Assembly (NCBI GenBank): GCA_011009095.1
Contig: VTPC01090686.1
Span: 103,238-167,237 of the forward strand
Direction: 5' to 3'
DNA length: 64,000 bases
DNA from: Ignelater luminosus
Taxonomy: Eukaryota; Arthropoda; Insecta; Coleoptera; Elateridae
This document shows, piece after piece, positions 1-11,399 of this stretch; within the stretch, counting starts at the first letter, position 1, and each line of letters starts with the position of its first letter. The notes under the pieces were generated by a model. That model worked only from the letters and a program-made list of their open reading frames with translations, did not search any database and was not told the DNA's origin. Both the position numbers and the translations under genes were made by a program.

Positions 1-2580
1 TACTGTACCACCTTTAAAGAGAAAAATTACTATATGACGTAAATACAGTTTGTTTAACTTTTCTTTTTACGCAATTTCACAAGCAGGTAATTTAAAATGT
101 ATATACCTGATTGTAGCGCAAGGAAAACTAGTATCATGGTCATCTCAAGAACAATACAGCAATAAAAACGGTATACTATAATATGTTTAAAAGCAGAGGT
201 AAACTGGAAAGTATGACAATATATTTAAAATCCATAATGTACAAGGCTTTTTTGAGGTTTTGACTGTATTATCAAAAGAGAAAGAGATCAAATGAAAGAA
301 AAATTTCCCTTACACGATAATGTAATTTTTAAGTATTTTTTTATTATCGTGAATATAGTAGAATTCCCATTAATGAAAGTTTTTTTTATATTTTAAATAG
401 CTTTTTTGTGAGAATGTAAATTAGGAAAAAAATTAATTCTAATGAGAGTTTTAATCTTTGTTCCGGGTAGTGCCTTAAAAAGAATAAAAAATAGTCTATG
501 CAAGTTGATTCTATCTACTATATAAAAGAATTCCGTATGTCTGTTAACGTTTTTGTTTACTCATTGTCAACTAAAAATAGTAAAATTATCTTTTTTGTTT
601 ATAACATTAATATTTTCATTCAAACATACACGCACACATATGTGTAAATTTATAAAGTTTGAATTTGTAACTCATTTAATTCAAAATGACTTGAGTAATG
701 TTGCTATTTAATAACAAAACTGTGATATTTTTTTAAATAAAAATCCCGGGGAGAAAATTAAGACGCAGAAGTGTCTTAACAAATTTTCCAAAGGTACTCT
801 TTTGTTTATAAAAGAAGACAACCTTATTATGTAAATTTATTACTTACGTATACTTGCATTCATAAATTACAATAATTGAAGGAGCTGAATTAAAGAAAGT
901 TTTTTTAAAAAATGCCTACTCATCGATGATTTACTGTTTACACTTCACAAACTTTTGCTTTAAGTCAATATTTAATTATTGCTTTCATTATTAGTGTAAA
1001 AAGTTAAGAATAGGATGATACTACGAAAGTATTAAAACTTAACTATTATTAATATTCTTTCTTGTTTTTTCTTAAATACTAAATAGTAAATATATGTGAA
1101 TAGTCAATCCTCGAATTTTATTAATCCCATCAAAAGACTGAATCGAATCACATAATTATTATTGGTTTTTACTAAATAATTATATTCAAACACGCGACAA
1201 TCAATGTAAAGCTCACGTGTTTCACAAGAATTTCCTAGGTCACAAAAGAAAACTTAATTATTTCATTACCTAAACTTACCCAATAAAACCCGTTAAGACT
1301 TAGTATGTAATATTGTTAGACATAGATGTAATATTAATGTTAGCCTTGAAATTTCAAGGTTGGCACAACTTCAATAATAATGGTCACCTTTATTTCCTTT
1401 TTTAAACATAAAAAAAGTTTAGCAAATAAAAAATGTTCAATTAAGTTATAGCATAGCCTCTGGCGAAATCCATTTGGGAAATCCTGCTAAATAGAATAAA
1501 TACAAAATAATAATACAGAAAATACAGTTTGTGTGTATTATGCACAATGTAGATTTTCAAGTGTAGAATTTTTGTCTGATTTTTTAAAGTTTGGATCCAC
1601 GTAACCTAGAGTCATAACAACAAAAATCTAAAAATGACATTTTAACATGTCAGTTAAGAGTAACACCACGCAAAAATAATTATTCTGCTATACATAAATT
1701 AATTAGAACGACGGAGAAGTGTTTGAAAAACTATAATTGGCGTCAATCTTGCCTCCTTAAAAAAAGTCGTAATTTCTAATTTGTCTAATTGATACTCTAT
1801 AGGAAAAACAAAACAAACATAGCGGTGCTTGGACTGCCTTTCCAATTCCCTTTTGTTGACGTGTAATTTTCATGTAGATTTTTGGATGTCTTGAGACAAT
1901 TCCTGTGCTTTTGCTTAAATTGCAGTGTTGTATGTTTAGTGTTCTTTGATAATATTCATTTATAGTTATTACCCCATTATTACTCACTTTTGCACAAAGA
2001 ACATTGAAGATTTTCGCAGACGTTTTTGTTCTTCTCTTACGCATTTTTTATTTCTTGTTTAGTGCATTTAATGTATTTTGTAGATAAGTATTCCAGATAT
2101 TTAATTATTTATTAGTTTCATTTACTTATTAGTGTTGTTGTTGTAATAATAATAAATTTATTGTTCTTAGTTAGTACAGTTTATTTTAAACATAGACTGC
2201 ATACATCCTATAAACAAGTCTGAATACCTGGATGCTTTGCTCACATCCAAATGCATACTAAGAAAAATGCAAAGAACACACTCGCATTCTTTGTGGCATC
2301 AATAATCTATAAGTCAACACCAACAAACAATAATAAAACCAAAAGCTTTAGGAAACACAGAAAACAAATTCGAGAAAATCAAAATGTCACAATCTGCATG
2401 CTAACAGCGCTTATAAAAGTCGCTACCGGAGATCGTATTGGAGTCTGCATTCGTTTATTTAATTTATTTAAAAATTTCTTCTTAATATTCTTTTAGCATA
2501 ATTTGCGCTTTTGTGATACAAATATACTTACGTGCATAGAAATCGACACACTGCACACTTTTGACTTCAACTGTATTTTT
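1..2580. other. AT-rich DNA without a recognisable gene
   Basis: Very AT-rich with many homopolymer runs. The short open frames here (for example about 80-95 codons near 1757-2044 and 2251-2496) have no recognisable domain, no splice structure and biased composition typical of chance frames. I see no RNA gene or transposon end. Confidence 0.6.
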
Positions 2581-2582
2581 TT

Positions 2583-4023
2583 TTAGAAATTATACGTGAA
2601 ATCAATTATACAGTTTGAAAGATGATTTAATATGCTTTGACATGGGTATAAATTTATCAAGAGTTGTTTCTGAAATGTAGCAAGCGAAAACAAAAGAAAC
2701 GCATATAAAGTGAATCACGAGTATAAACAAACTTTTGACAAATTATTGTCTCTGCCACATTTTGAGCATAATTAGGTTTTTATAATTTGATCAGTATCAA
2801 AGTGTGTTAGTTGAATGCATACTACATCGCAAAAAGCCGCACCAGTAACTGTTTTAATCAAAAATGAACATAGCCAGCGAATTGTTGCTAGACGACTGAA
2901 TATGGCACGTGCAGCGGTTCCAAGGGCCTGCAAACGTCATGAGGAGACTGGATCCTTTCATCGTCGACCAGGAACAGGCAGAAAGCGTTGTACAACCGAG
3001 CGTGATGACCTCTTTATTGTGTCAAAGTCATTAAGAAACTGTTGACTTCATGCGGTTCAAGTGCAGCAAGAGCTCCGTGAGGTCCGAGGAGTGAATATGA
3101 GCCAGTGGACAGTGAGACGAAGGCTGTAGGAAAGCAACCTGACTCCTAAAGACCCTGCAACTGGCCCAAAACTTACCCCAGCCCGTCAAGTACGCCTGAA
3201 TTTCGCACGCGATCATCTGAATTTGACATTGGAGCAGTGGGGGTCTGTTCTGTTCTCCGATGGCAGCGACCGAAAAAAGAAAGTTTATCGGAGACCAAAA
3301 GAGCGACTTGCAGAGTGCTGCAATGAAGAGCGGGTTGAGTACGGCGGCGGTTTATGCATGGTCTGGGATGGCATTTCTATGGATGCACAAACGGACCTTG
3401 CTTTCATCGCCAGGTCAGAGGAGGTTTAACAACCGCTCGGTATATTGAAGAGATTCTAGCAGTTCATGTGGTACCTTACATCGATTATATTGAAGAAAAC
3501 TCTACTTTTATATACGGCAGTGCAAGGCCGCACACTGCTACCATTATCCAAGATTACATTACAGAAATCGATTTGGGGTTATGGAGTGGCCCGCATGCAG
3601 TCCTGATCTAAACCCGATTGAACATTTATGGGATGAGCTAAAACGAAAAATCCGAGCTAGGATTCCTGCCCCAACGTTGATCCCAGAGTTTATTATTGGG
3701 GTAGAAGAAGAGTGGCTTAACATTCCATAAGAAACAATATCGAAGTTGATCGCCTAATCGTATGCGAGATGTTATTAGAGCAATAAGAGGTCATACTAAA
3801 TCAATTATAATGTTATGTTGCTATTGTTATCATCTTAGTTAATTATTAAAAAAATCATGTTTTTTTCTGGTAATAAAATGATAATTTGTTTCATTCATTT
3901 GATTTCATAATTCTTAGCTTAACATTGAAAGAATTTAAGTACATTTATACCCATGTCAAAGCATATAAAATTATTTTTCAAACTGTATAAGTTTTGATTT
4001 GATTTGACGTATAATTCCTAAAC
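2583..4023 (+). mobile_element. Tc1-like DNA transposon with long terminal inverted repeats
   Basis: The left end (about 2583-2655) and the right end (about 3942-4023) are inverted copies of each other. Both contain the stretch TGCTTTGACATGGGTATAA and the inner block TTATACAGTTTGAAA, and both continue outward through a block like TTTAGRAATTATACGT. The repeat arms are therefore roughly 75-80 bp, differing by a few substitutions and a short insertion in the right arm. TA dinucleotides sit at the CAGTTTG boundaries (2609-2610 on the left). A Tc1-family transposase remnant lies between the arms. Exact outer ends are uncertain by some bases. Confidence 0.8.
2815..3780 (+). pseudogene. Tc1-like transposase, decayed
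   Basis: Remnant of a Tc1/mariner DDE transposase, which cuts and pastes its own element. The first part shows the paired helix-turn-helix with RIVARRLNMARAAVPRACKR and the GRP-like linker RRPGTGRKR. The middle has VRRRL, LTPARQVRLNFARDHLNL, LEQWGSVLFSDGSD (first catalytic Asp region), YGGGLCMVW and TARYIEEIL. The end has SARPHTATI (second Asp lost, normally DNARPHT) and SPDLNPIEHLWDEL (the Glu motif). In-frame stops at 3043-3045 and 3127-3129 and frame changes near 3420 and 3590 break it. Length when whole would be about 330 residues. It lies inside matching terminal repeats, so it is a dead autonomous copy. Confidence 0.85.
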
Positions 4024-4344
4024 TTTCAAAACCGTCTAGAAGAGCAGTTTTCAAAAATGTAACAGAATACAAGATGTCCCATTTACAAAAAATCATCTCT
4101 ATTATTATCACGAAAAGACTGTACACTAGGAAATGTCGCCAATATTTAAATTGGGTTTTTTGTATTTAGCTGTCTTATCTTGATACCAAATCTGGCACCA
4201 ATGTACGATTACAACCATCACAATCGCAAAAACAATTCTAATCTTACTACATTAACTTATAGTAACGTTGTATAATAATGATATGACTAAAAAGATAATT
4301 TTAGTGACTAAGATTTAAAAAAAAAGACTTTTAGTGGAAATCCA
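4024..4344. other. Spacer between two transposon relics
   Basis: AT-rich sequence between the Tc1-like right end and the BEL/Pao relic. Nothing recognisable seen. Confidence 0.5.
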
Positions 4345-4665
4345 TCAAAATATAGTATTTCTGCTAAAAAAGGCGTCAGTCTCTGACGCATCCAGTGGTC
4401 GCATTGGTTTTCTTCTAGTAATTCTGTAGCTTCGTGACAGAGGTTTTCCATTTGTTTCAGCATTGTTGTTACTGAGGATGCATCTTTGCCCACTTTCACT
4501 TTTGGCGAAAGATAAACGAATTTGGAAAATTTCCCTGTCGATCTGCGTTGTTTCTATATTTTCTACATATAGTCCTGGTGGTGGATATTGGAGCGTATAT
4601 GTTCCCATAACCATTGTACATCCGCTGAGTAAGAGCATGATTAAGACTACTGGGTTCCATTTCAC
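4345..4665 (-). pseudogene. Envelope-like ORF fragment of the BEL/Pao relic
   Basis: A 106-codon minus-strand frame starts at an ATG at 4665, just after the integrase tail of the adjacent pol relic, which is where env-like genes sit in some insect LTR elements. Its first 20 or so residues are hydrophobic (MKWNPVVLIMLLLSGCTMVM), like a signal peptide, followed by a segment with PPPGLYVENIE. It ends after about 100 residues, far short of a full envelope gene (about 450-600). I infer an env-like start from position and signal peptide only; no further domain is visible. It overlaps the pol frame slightly and is a broken relic. Confidence 0.4.
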
Positions 4666-4749
4666 GGATGCTGTTGCTGGTGTACGTGTGGGTGAAGTTT
4701 GCCTTTACCTCCATATCTGGTTTCATCTCTACGTCCGTTGGGAGAGGTA

Positions 4750-5225
4750 TGAGTTTGTTGGTGGGTCTTTTCATGGTTGTCCCTCCTGGCCGCTGAACTG
4801 TTGCGACTCGGACTGTTCCATCGTTATCTGGATATTTTGGCAAGAGGCCAATTTGCTGGGTTGATGGTATCATTCTTCAGTAGGATCAGTTTCCTAATGT
4901 TAACGTTTTTGATTGGCGTTTTTGTTTTTCGATGTGGTTTGCCTTTGATCCAGCCCAGTGCTATCATGGAGTCTGTCCATGCATACACGAGATCAGCCTG
5001 AAGTTCTAAGGCAGATGCTGTTCTTAGTAGTTTGGCTAGAAGCTCTGCCGCGCAAAGCTCCAGTCTGGGTAGCGTCGCTTTTGTTTTGACTGTGGCAACC
5101 TTTGATTTGGCGATCAGGAGGTTGACGTGTGTTTCTCCGGTGACTGTGGTTACTTGTTGACTGCTGCGCCGTATGCCTTTCCAGAGGCATCACAAACCCA
5201 TGAAGTTGTAGCTGACATTTTCTTT
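4750..5225 (-). pseudogene. BEL/Pao retrotransposon pol fragment (RNase H joined to integrase tail)
   Basis: Reading the minus strand from about 5225 downwards, the translation follows the BEL/Pao RNase H region: a start like SATTSWVCDASGKAYGAAVN, then LLIAKSKVA, a block like LPRLELCAAELLAKLLRTA, and LVYAWTDSMIALGWIKGKP (about 5000-4930). This passes almost directly into the integrase C-terminal segment, with NPANWPLAKI, DNDGTVRVATV and MKRPTNKLIPLP. In a complete polyprotein several hundred residues (connection and integrase core) lie between these parts, so a large internal deletion has occurred. There are frame changes within it. Transposition function is lost. Confidence 0.75.
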
Positions 5226-5289
5226 CATATTGTACCCATCTTGGAATTTCGATTTGCTCGTCTCATTCTAACTCTTCTAACTATAGTTG

Positions 5290-6690
5290 TTGGATAAATA
5301 GTTTGGCTATGTCCTCACACCGGCCACCTACAGTGGGTTTCGCTCGCACTTCGCAATTCTTAAGAAAGTTCTATGTCAGTTGCTATAGCTCGAGCTTCGT
5401 CCTCGCACCGAACAGCTACGGAGGGTCCAGCTCGTGCTTTACTCTTCATTAACCTTTCAAATCGAGCTGTATGTCAGTCGCCGCAGCTCCGCATATTCTC
5501 TCACACAGGCCATCTTCGGTTACCCCTGGTCGGGCTCCTTCCTCCATTAACCACCTTAACAGAACTGTATTTTGCTTTCTACGGTTCGAGTTCCGCCCTC
5601 GCACCGAACAGTTATAATGGGTTCCGCTCGTACTTCATCCCTAATTAATCTTTTTAACAGAACTGTAGGTCAGTCGCTGCGGCTGAAACTCTGCTGCCCT
5701 CACACTTGCCATCTATGGTATGTTCCTCTCGCACTTCACCCTTCATTAACCTTCTTAACAGAGCTGTAACTGCAGTTCGCGCTACGCCCTTGCACGAGCC
5801 ACTTACGGTAGGTCTCGCTCGCACTTCAACCTTAATTAATCTTCTTAACAGAGGTGTATGTTAGTTGCTACTGCTCGATCTTCGCCCTCGCACCGGACAG
5901 CTACGGTGGATTTCGTTCGTGCTTCACCTTTCCCTAACCTTTCTAACCGATTTGTATGTCAGTCATTGCGGCTAGGCATACTCCCTAACAAAGGCTTCCT
6001 TCAGTGGCGAACAAACAAACTGTATACCAGTCGCTACCACTCGAGGTCCGCCCTCGCACAGGTCATTTACTGCGGCCCACGCTCGTACTTCACTCTTTAT
6101 TAACCTTCTTAAGAAAGCTGTACATTAGTAGCTGCAGTTAGAGCTCCGTCCTTGCACGGGTCACCTACGGTAGGCCCCGCTCGCGCTTCACTCTCATTCA
6201 TTAAACTTCTTAACAAAGCTGTAAGTCAGTCACTGTGGCTCATGATACACCCTTGCACAGGCCACCCTTCATTAACGTTCTGAACAGAGCTTTATGTCAG
6301 TTACTACAGCTCGAGATACACCCTCGCACGGACAAACTGCAGTGGCCTCTGCTCGATCTTCACCTTCCATTAGCCTTATTAAAAGAGCTGTATGTCAATC
6401 ACTACGGCTCGCGATCAGCCCTCGCATAGGCTACCTACGGTGGGGCTCGCTTGCGCTTCACCCTTCATTATGCAAACTTCTTAACAGAGCTGTATATCAG
6501 TTGCTACGGCTGGAGTGGCCTTCAGTGGCCCCTGCTCGGGTTTTACTCTTTATTAACCTTCTCAACGGAGCTGTAAGTTAGTTACTGCGTTTCCGGCTAC
6601 GTCCACCTACGGCGAGCAGTGCTCTCACTTCATCCTCCATTAACCTACTTAACAGAGCTGAATGTCACTACAGCTCTGATTACGCCCTCT
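5290..6690 (+). repeat. Minisatellite with a ~100-bp unit, about 13 copies
   Basis: A diverged tandem array. Each unit contains in order GCCCTCGCAC, a variable CACCTACGGT block, CTCGCGCTTCACCCTTCATT, AACCTTCTTAACAGAGCTGT and ATGTCAGTCGCTACGGCTCG. The AGCTGTA-type landmark recurs near 5368, 5466, 5568, 5664, 5764, 5855, 5953, 6118, 6220, 6291, 6389, 6490, 6570 and 6658, giving a period of about 97-102 bp with a few shorter units. It is more GC-rich than its surroundings and begins just beyond the BEL/Pao relic. Open frames of 60-95 codons within it are by-products of the period and are not called as genes. Confidence 0.85.
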
Positions 6691-7290
6691 CACCTAGTAA
6701 AGCAGAGATTCTCAAAGGTGCTGCCATTCTTCTCCTGTAGAAATGATAAAATCGGTTCCCGTGAATTTATGTAGTTATTAGTAGTGAATACTAAGACATG
6801 TTTAAGATTTTCCCGCCATCTATAATTTCTGAGTTCGAGAATTTAATCTTTTCTTTGCTGGGCTTAGCCCCTATTAGAAAAATGGATGTTTGGCCGGTTT
6901 CTATTCTTTTTTGTTCTATTTATTCTTGTAATAGGTAAAACTATACTTGTTTAAATTTCTAAAAAAAACTTTATTCCTTTGTAAATAGAAAAAGAATCGG
7001 CTCATTGTCTGTTACGCTTGGTATCTTTTAAGCTATTATGTCAAATTTATATTGTTGAAAAGCCATTAGATTCTTTTTCTGATGATAGCTAAGTCAACTA
7101 TGACTTGTATTTATAAAAAAGTTCTTTAATGTAAAACTCATAGGTGAAGATGTCAATGTAATTCACTGTTAACGATCCTACATAAATTCATGACAATCGT
7201 TTTCATTATTTGATTTATTATCTATTATTCCCATTGTATAGCTTTTGTTAGATTAGAAAAAAACATTCAAATTAGATTAGCTGCTGGTTC
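6691..7290. other. AT-rich spacer
   Basis: No gene, RNA or repeat end recognised between the minisatellite and the LINE relic. Confidence 0.5.
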
Positions 7291-7294
7291 TTAT

Positions 7295-8750
7295 CGAATT
7301 TTGATCAGAGACCTGAGAGCAGTTCACATCTGCAGGCTAGAGCTTATTTTCAACTGCCTCTTGCTAAGAACCATCTATCCCGCCGTTATGAAAGATAATC
7401 GCACAATCTTACTGCACAAGCGGGGTAATGCCCTGGTCGTGGACAACTGGCGTCCGATCACCATAGGCTGCATTCTGAACAGAGTAATTAACAAGATTCT
7501 GGGCCAGGAACTGAGTGGTTTACTACTCGATGATCATCAACGAGGCTTCAGAAAGATCGACGGAATGCCCCTTAACACGCTGATTATGGATGCAATCATT
7601 AATTTATGAAATGCATTTGATTTGATCAGATGTGCTTCCGGACGATTTAAAGTTGATGATATTATGTTGAGATAGGAAAGCGTTAGTACTACCATCTCGG
7701 TGGGAAAAATTACTAGAGGAGTTAAGTAAGGCGACCCGCTTTCTCCTATTTTGTTCAACTTGGTTCTTGACGAGTTATGTCGGATAGGGGCCTTAGGATC
7801 AGGTATCCCAGTGGCTAATGATGTTCGTGTCGGGGCGCTAGCTTATGCGGACGACCTAATTCTGTTAGCGGCTGCTCTAACTAGGGGTTGGAGACTTCTA
7901 CGGCAGAAGGGATCTAGTCATCAATTCACTCAAGAGTGTTGTTGTTTCCGTAATGATTTTGCCGGGACGGAAGCAGCTTTTGAACGTTACAAAATCAACT
8001 TTCTGTACGTAGCTCGAACAACTGAATACCTGCGAGCTCTTCAAGTACTTAGGTCGTAAGTACTCGTTGTTAGGGGACTCTCGCCCTACGATCAACCAGT
8101 TGGATAGAGTGACGAAGGCTCCACTCAAGCCGAACCAGAAGTTGGGCGTGCTAAAAAATCACCTAATTTCCAGGCTGCTAAGTCTGCTTCAGTTAACACG
8201 GATGGCCTGCGTGAAGTAGACAAGCTGGTTAGAATGACGATGTGCAAGTTTCTCGGCTTAAACAAGACGGAGGCCTGGAAAATCCGTCGGTGAAAAGCTC
8301 TGTTTTCATTATATTGAAAAATAGGGTGGTAGAGTTGCCTAGGGGCGCGGACAGGGTAACCGCGGCAATCTTGGCGTTACCCGCTCAGGACAACCTGCTG
8401 GAAAAGCTCTTGCGTAGAAGCCGCTAGAGCTCAGTTGCAAGACCCATCAGGGATCCCGAGACAAGTACTTTGGGCACTGGGTTGATCAATCCCCACACTT
8501 CTGGAGTTTGTGAAGGCAGTGTAATTGCGTGGCAATCTGCTGCTAACGGTGGAAATCCCATCCAATCCTCCTCCGGACAGAAAGTGCCGAGACGGCTGTG
8601 AAAAGATGAAATCTTTGTCGCACGTTTTATAAAAGTGTCCCGTTACTCACGTACCGTGTCGCCGGTGTCTTCCGCCGTATGGTCAAACGACGAGGTTGAG
8701 TAGTGGAGCCAGATCTGATTTGCGTTAAAGGAAACCAGTGCTTATAGAGC
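7295..8750 (+). pseudogene. R2-like non-LTR retrotransposon ORF (RT, zinc knuckle, start of restriction-like endonuclease), decayed
   Basis: Reverse transcriptase signatures in order: VDNWRPITI (about 7438-7465), LLLDDHQRGFRKIDG, NAFDLI, then RGVK-stop-GDPLSPILFNLVLDEL, where a normally conserved Gln codon has become TAA at 7727-7729. Next come ALAYADDLILLA with the catalytic YADD at 7844-7855, and downstream a CX3CX7HX4C knuckle starting at 8585 (CRDGCEKMKSLSHVL, then KCPVTH). Finally, in another frame, VEPDLICVKGNQCL at about 8703-8744 matches the PD start of the restriction-like endonuclease. RT, then CCHC, then RLE is the architecture of the R2 group rather than of APE-type LINEs. Stops and frameshifts abolish function. 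No 28S rDNA flank is visible, so this is an off-target or 5'-truncated copy, or a relative with another target. Confidence 0.8.
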
Positions 8751-8959
8751 AAACATTGAGTGGTTTAGTGACTAAATATGCTATACACGTAATAGCCTTA
8801 ATAGCATATGATACAACCTCATTGATGTGTTTAACAAAGGAGAACTTGAAACACCAACATCTCACCACGGCGACATCTCTTCGAGAATCAAAGACTTCAA
8901 AAAAATATTGTGTAGCGCAATCAAGGTTTGTAACAGATAGGCAGGTAGGTACATTGCTT

Positions 8960-10045
8960 GACAAAGATTAAGTCTTTTTTGTCCTGTAACTCTTTTCTCC
9001 TAAAGTATACCGTCTCAGATGAGATACGGGGAGTTAAAGTTTCACTTTAAATTTCTTATTATTTCAATATTCCAAGAAAAAAATTAAATATTGGAATGGA
9101 ATTTTCTACACGTTCGTTACTCTAAGCAGCCTATTATTTTCCGAAGTTTTATGTCTGATATCTTCATCAGAGGCGGGAAATTGGGGAGTGGGCTAGCCTC
9201 CTACGCTAAGGCAAACTGTTAACGCCACTGAAAAAATTAAAAATTCTTTTTTTATTTTCAGAATCAGTAATCGATTTAGAAAAAAGCTACTCTTGCGTTT
9301 ATTTCGCAGAATGCGCCTTTATCAAGCAAAATAGGATTTCTTGAAACCTTTTAAGTTCAAAACAGCCTGTGGTAAGGTCATACGCCATCTGAAAAACAGA
9401 ATGCGAGAATCGCATCCCATTCCTTGAGAAAAACCAAGCCTTCCTTGTCTTATAACTTTTTTCCCTAAAGTGCATCGTTTCTGAGATACAGGGTGTTAAA
9501 ATTTCTTGTTTTTAATTAAATCTTGACACGCTGTACAAGTGTATATTGAAAACGGCACATTTTAGGAAAAGAGTTATATTGCAGAAGCGGTTTGGTTTCT
9601 ATCGAAGAATGGGATGAGAATAACTTCATCTTGTTTCTAAAATGACGTATGACTCTGCATGCCGTAGACCGATAAACTTGACAGATTTTGAGAGAATTCA
9701 ACTTTACTCGAGATTGATGCATTCTACGAAAAAAACAAAAGAGTAACTTTTTGTTTCAAATCGATCGCTGATTTTAAAAATAAAAAAAACTTTTCATTCT
9801 TTAGTGGCGTAACAATTCTTTTTAGCGTGAGGGGCTAACTTATCCACAATTTCCTGCTTCTGGTAAAGATATCAAACTCAAGATTACTTAGAATAGTAAA
9901 CACCTTACAGCAACAAACGTTTGGAAAATCTCATCCCCATATCTCATTTCGTTTTAAAAATTTTAAAAAATAAGAAATTTTAAATGAAACTTTTTGACAC
10001 CCTATATTGCAAAAACGGTGCACTTAAGGAAAAGAAGTAATAAAA
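8960..10045. repeat. Cluster of degraded dispersed repeats sharing a GAGATACAGGGTGTTAAA end
   Basis: A motif close to CCTAAAGTGCATCGTTTCTG followed by AGATACAGGGTGTTAAARTTT appears at about 8995-9050 and 9463-9512 on the + strand, and in reverse at about 9521-9570 and 9990-10030. Related flanking text recurs: a bulky AAAAACTTTT stretch, GATATCTTCATCAGAGGCGGG near 9157, and a GGTAAAGATATCAAACTCAAG block near 9860. Other relatives occur near 21113-21152 and 37150-37345. The pieces look like overlapping ends of a dispersed transposable element, but no coding capacity or clear terminal repeats remain. Confidence 0.55.
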
Positions 10046-10129
10046 GAAAGAAAGGTTAATTTTTGTCGAGAAATGCTTCTACCAAGTATTTGCACTCATT
10101 TTGAAAACACAAATAGAAGATTATACAGG

Positions 10130-11370
10130 GTGTCCCACAACGTAATTCGATATTCAAGTTTACGTCATTAAAAGTCAGAAAAGAATGACTGTTTTCAATA
10201 CTAAAAAAGTTATGGACATTTTTAATGGTACAAAAAAGGCAAGCATCTCATTACGTCAACAGCATCGTAAACAGTGGAAGCATTCAGTTTAATTCAGTTA
10301 ACTTATAGGTGCAGGTATCTTTGATGATATCGGGATTTTGTGTGAGCAGGTATCAACCCAAAGTAAAGTCGTCTAATTAAAATTCTGCACCTTTTAGAAG
10401 TTTGACCTTATAATTGTTGGATAGACGTTTGCGCTAACGACTTAAATTTATCTGCATCGTTTTGATCGCGAATAACAAGATTCCAAACGAAATCACCATT
10501 ATCTACGGGCCTTACATTCTTAATGTAACATTTCTCTATTGAATATCTTGTAATTGTATTTATTAAATTAAAATCATAAATGTCAAATTTTTGTTTTTGT
10601 TTTCCATAGCCAACTGTCAGTAAGTGGACATTCACAATCTACGCTGCAAAGTGATGCTTTAGTTTCTCTAAACTGTCAATAAGAGCTAACTTTTAGTATC
10701 AATCGGCGAAAACAATTATTTTTAATGTATACTTATCCATTATGTATATGTATGTTCGTCTTTTTGCTAACCTTGAAAATTCGAAAACGCGCTCGCCATT
10801 GAAATTAATAACCAGCATATCATTGTTTATCATTAGATGCATATAATTGAACTTTCCATGACTTAATGAAACGATAATTCACTAATAAATTCCACTATTG
10901 TAATTGCATGGTAATCAAATCAGTAATACAAGTCGGTGATGCAATTTAAACTTAATTTATAATTCATCAATGCAAAAAGTATTTATTTATATGTAGAAAT
11001 ACTAGATCCATTAAATTTTTTTTGATTCAATGTTATTACCTTGTTTATAATTTAAGAAACTTGAATTATCGTAATGTATTTCTTTCTCCTTATAAAGGAA
11101 AGAAATTTGTAAAGAGACGTTTTTAAGTATTTAAAGGCTGACAAAAATATTCTCGCAGTTTTCTCTTTTGGTACATCTGTGATAAAAAATCTAACTTTAG
11201 TACACATTAAATCTTTTCTGAAATTTTAAAATTAATATATCAAATTTGAAACAGTAATACTTAAATTTTAGGTTATGTGCACTTCACATATAATTAATTT
11301 GACGTTTACAAATGTCTTATAGGTATGAGTTGCGTAGCAAGAGAATCTCGCCTCGCTTTACTATTCCAGA
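10130..11370. other. AT-rich spacer with a possible repeat end
   Basis: Starts with TATACAGGGTGTCCCACAAC at about 10127, the same type of end as the foldback element at 33464, but no partner end is visible. A 75-codon minus-strand frame (10635-10408) matches nothing I know and has no splice or promoter support. The rest is featureless AT-rich DNA. Confidence 0.45.
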
Positions 11371-11399
11371 AAAAAATCTATATTTTCTTCTTTTATTCT

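Noticed and set aside
2251..2496. 81-codon + strand frame starting MHTKKNAKN
   Set aside because: No domain, no splice or promoter context, and low-complexity Lys/Asn composition.
5373..6581. Five or more + strand frames of 64-95 codons with similar sequences
   Set aside because: They recur once per ~100-bp minisatellite unit in differing frames and lack conserved starts; not genes.
10408..10635. 75-codon minus strand frame
   Set aside because: Looks more protein-like than its neighbours but matches no family I know and has no supporting context; left as spacer.
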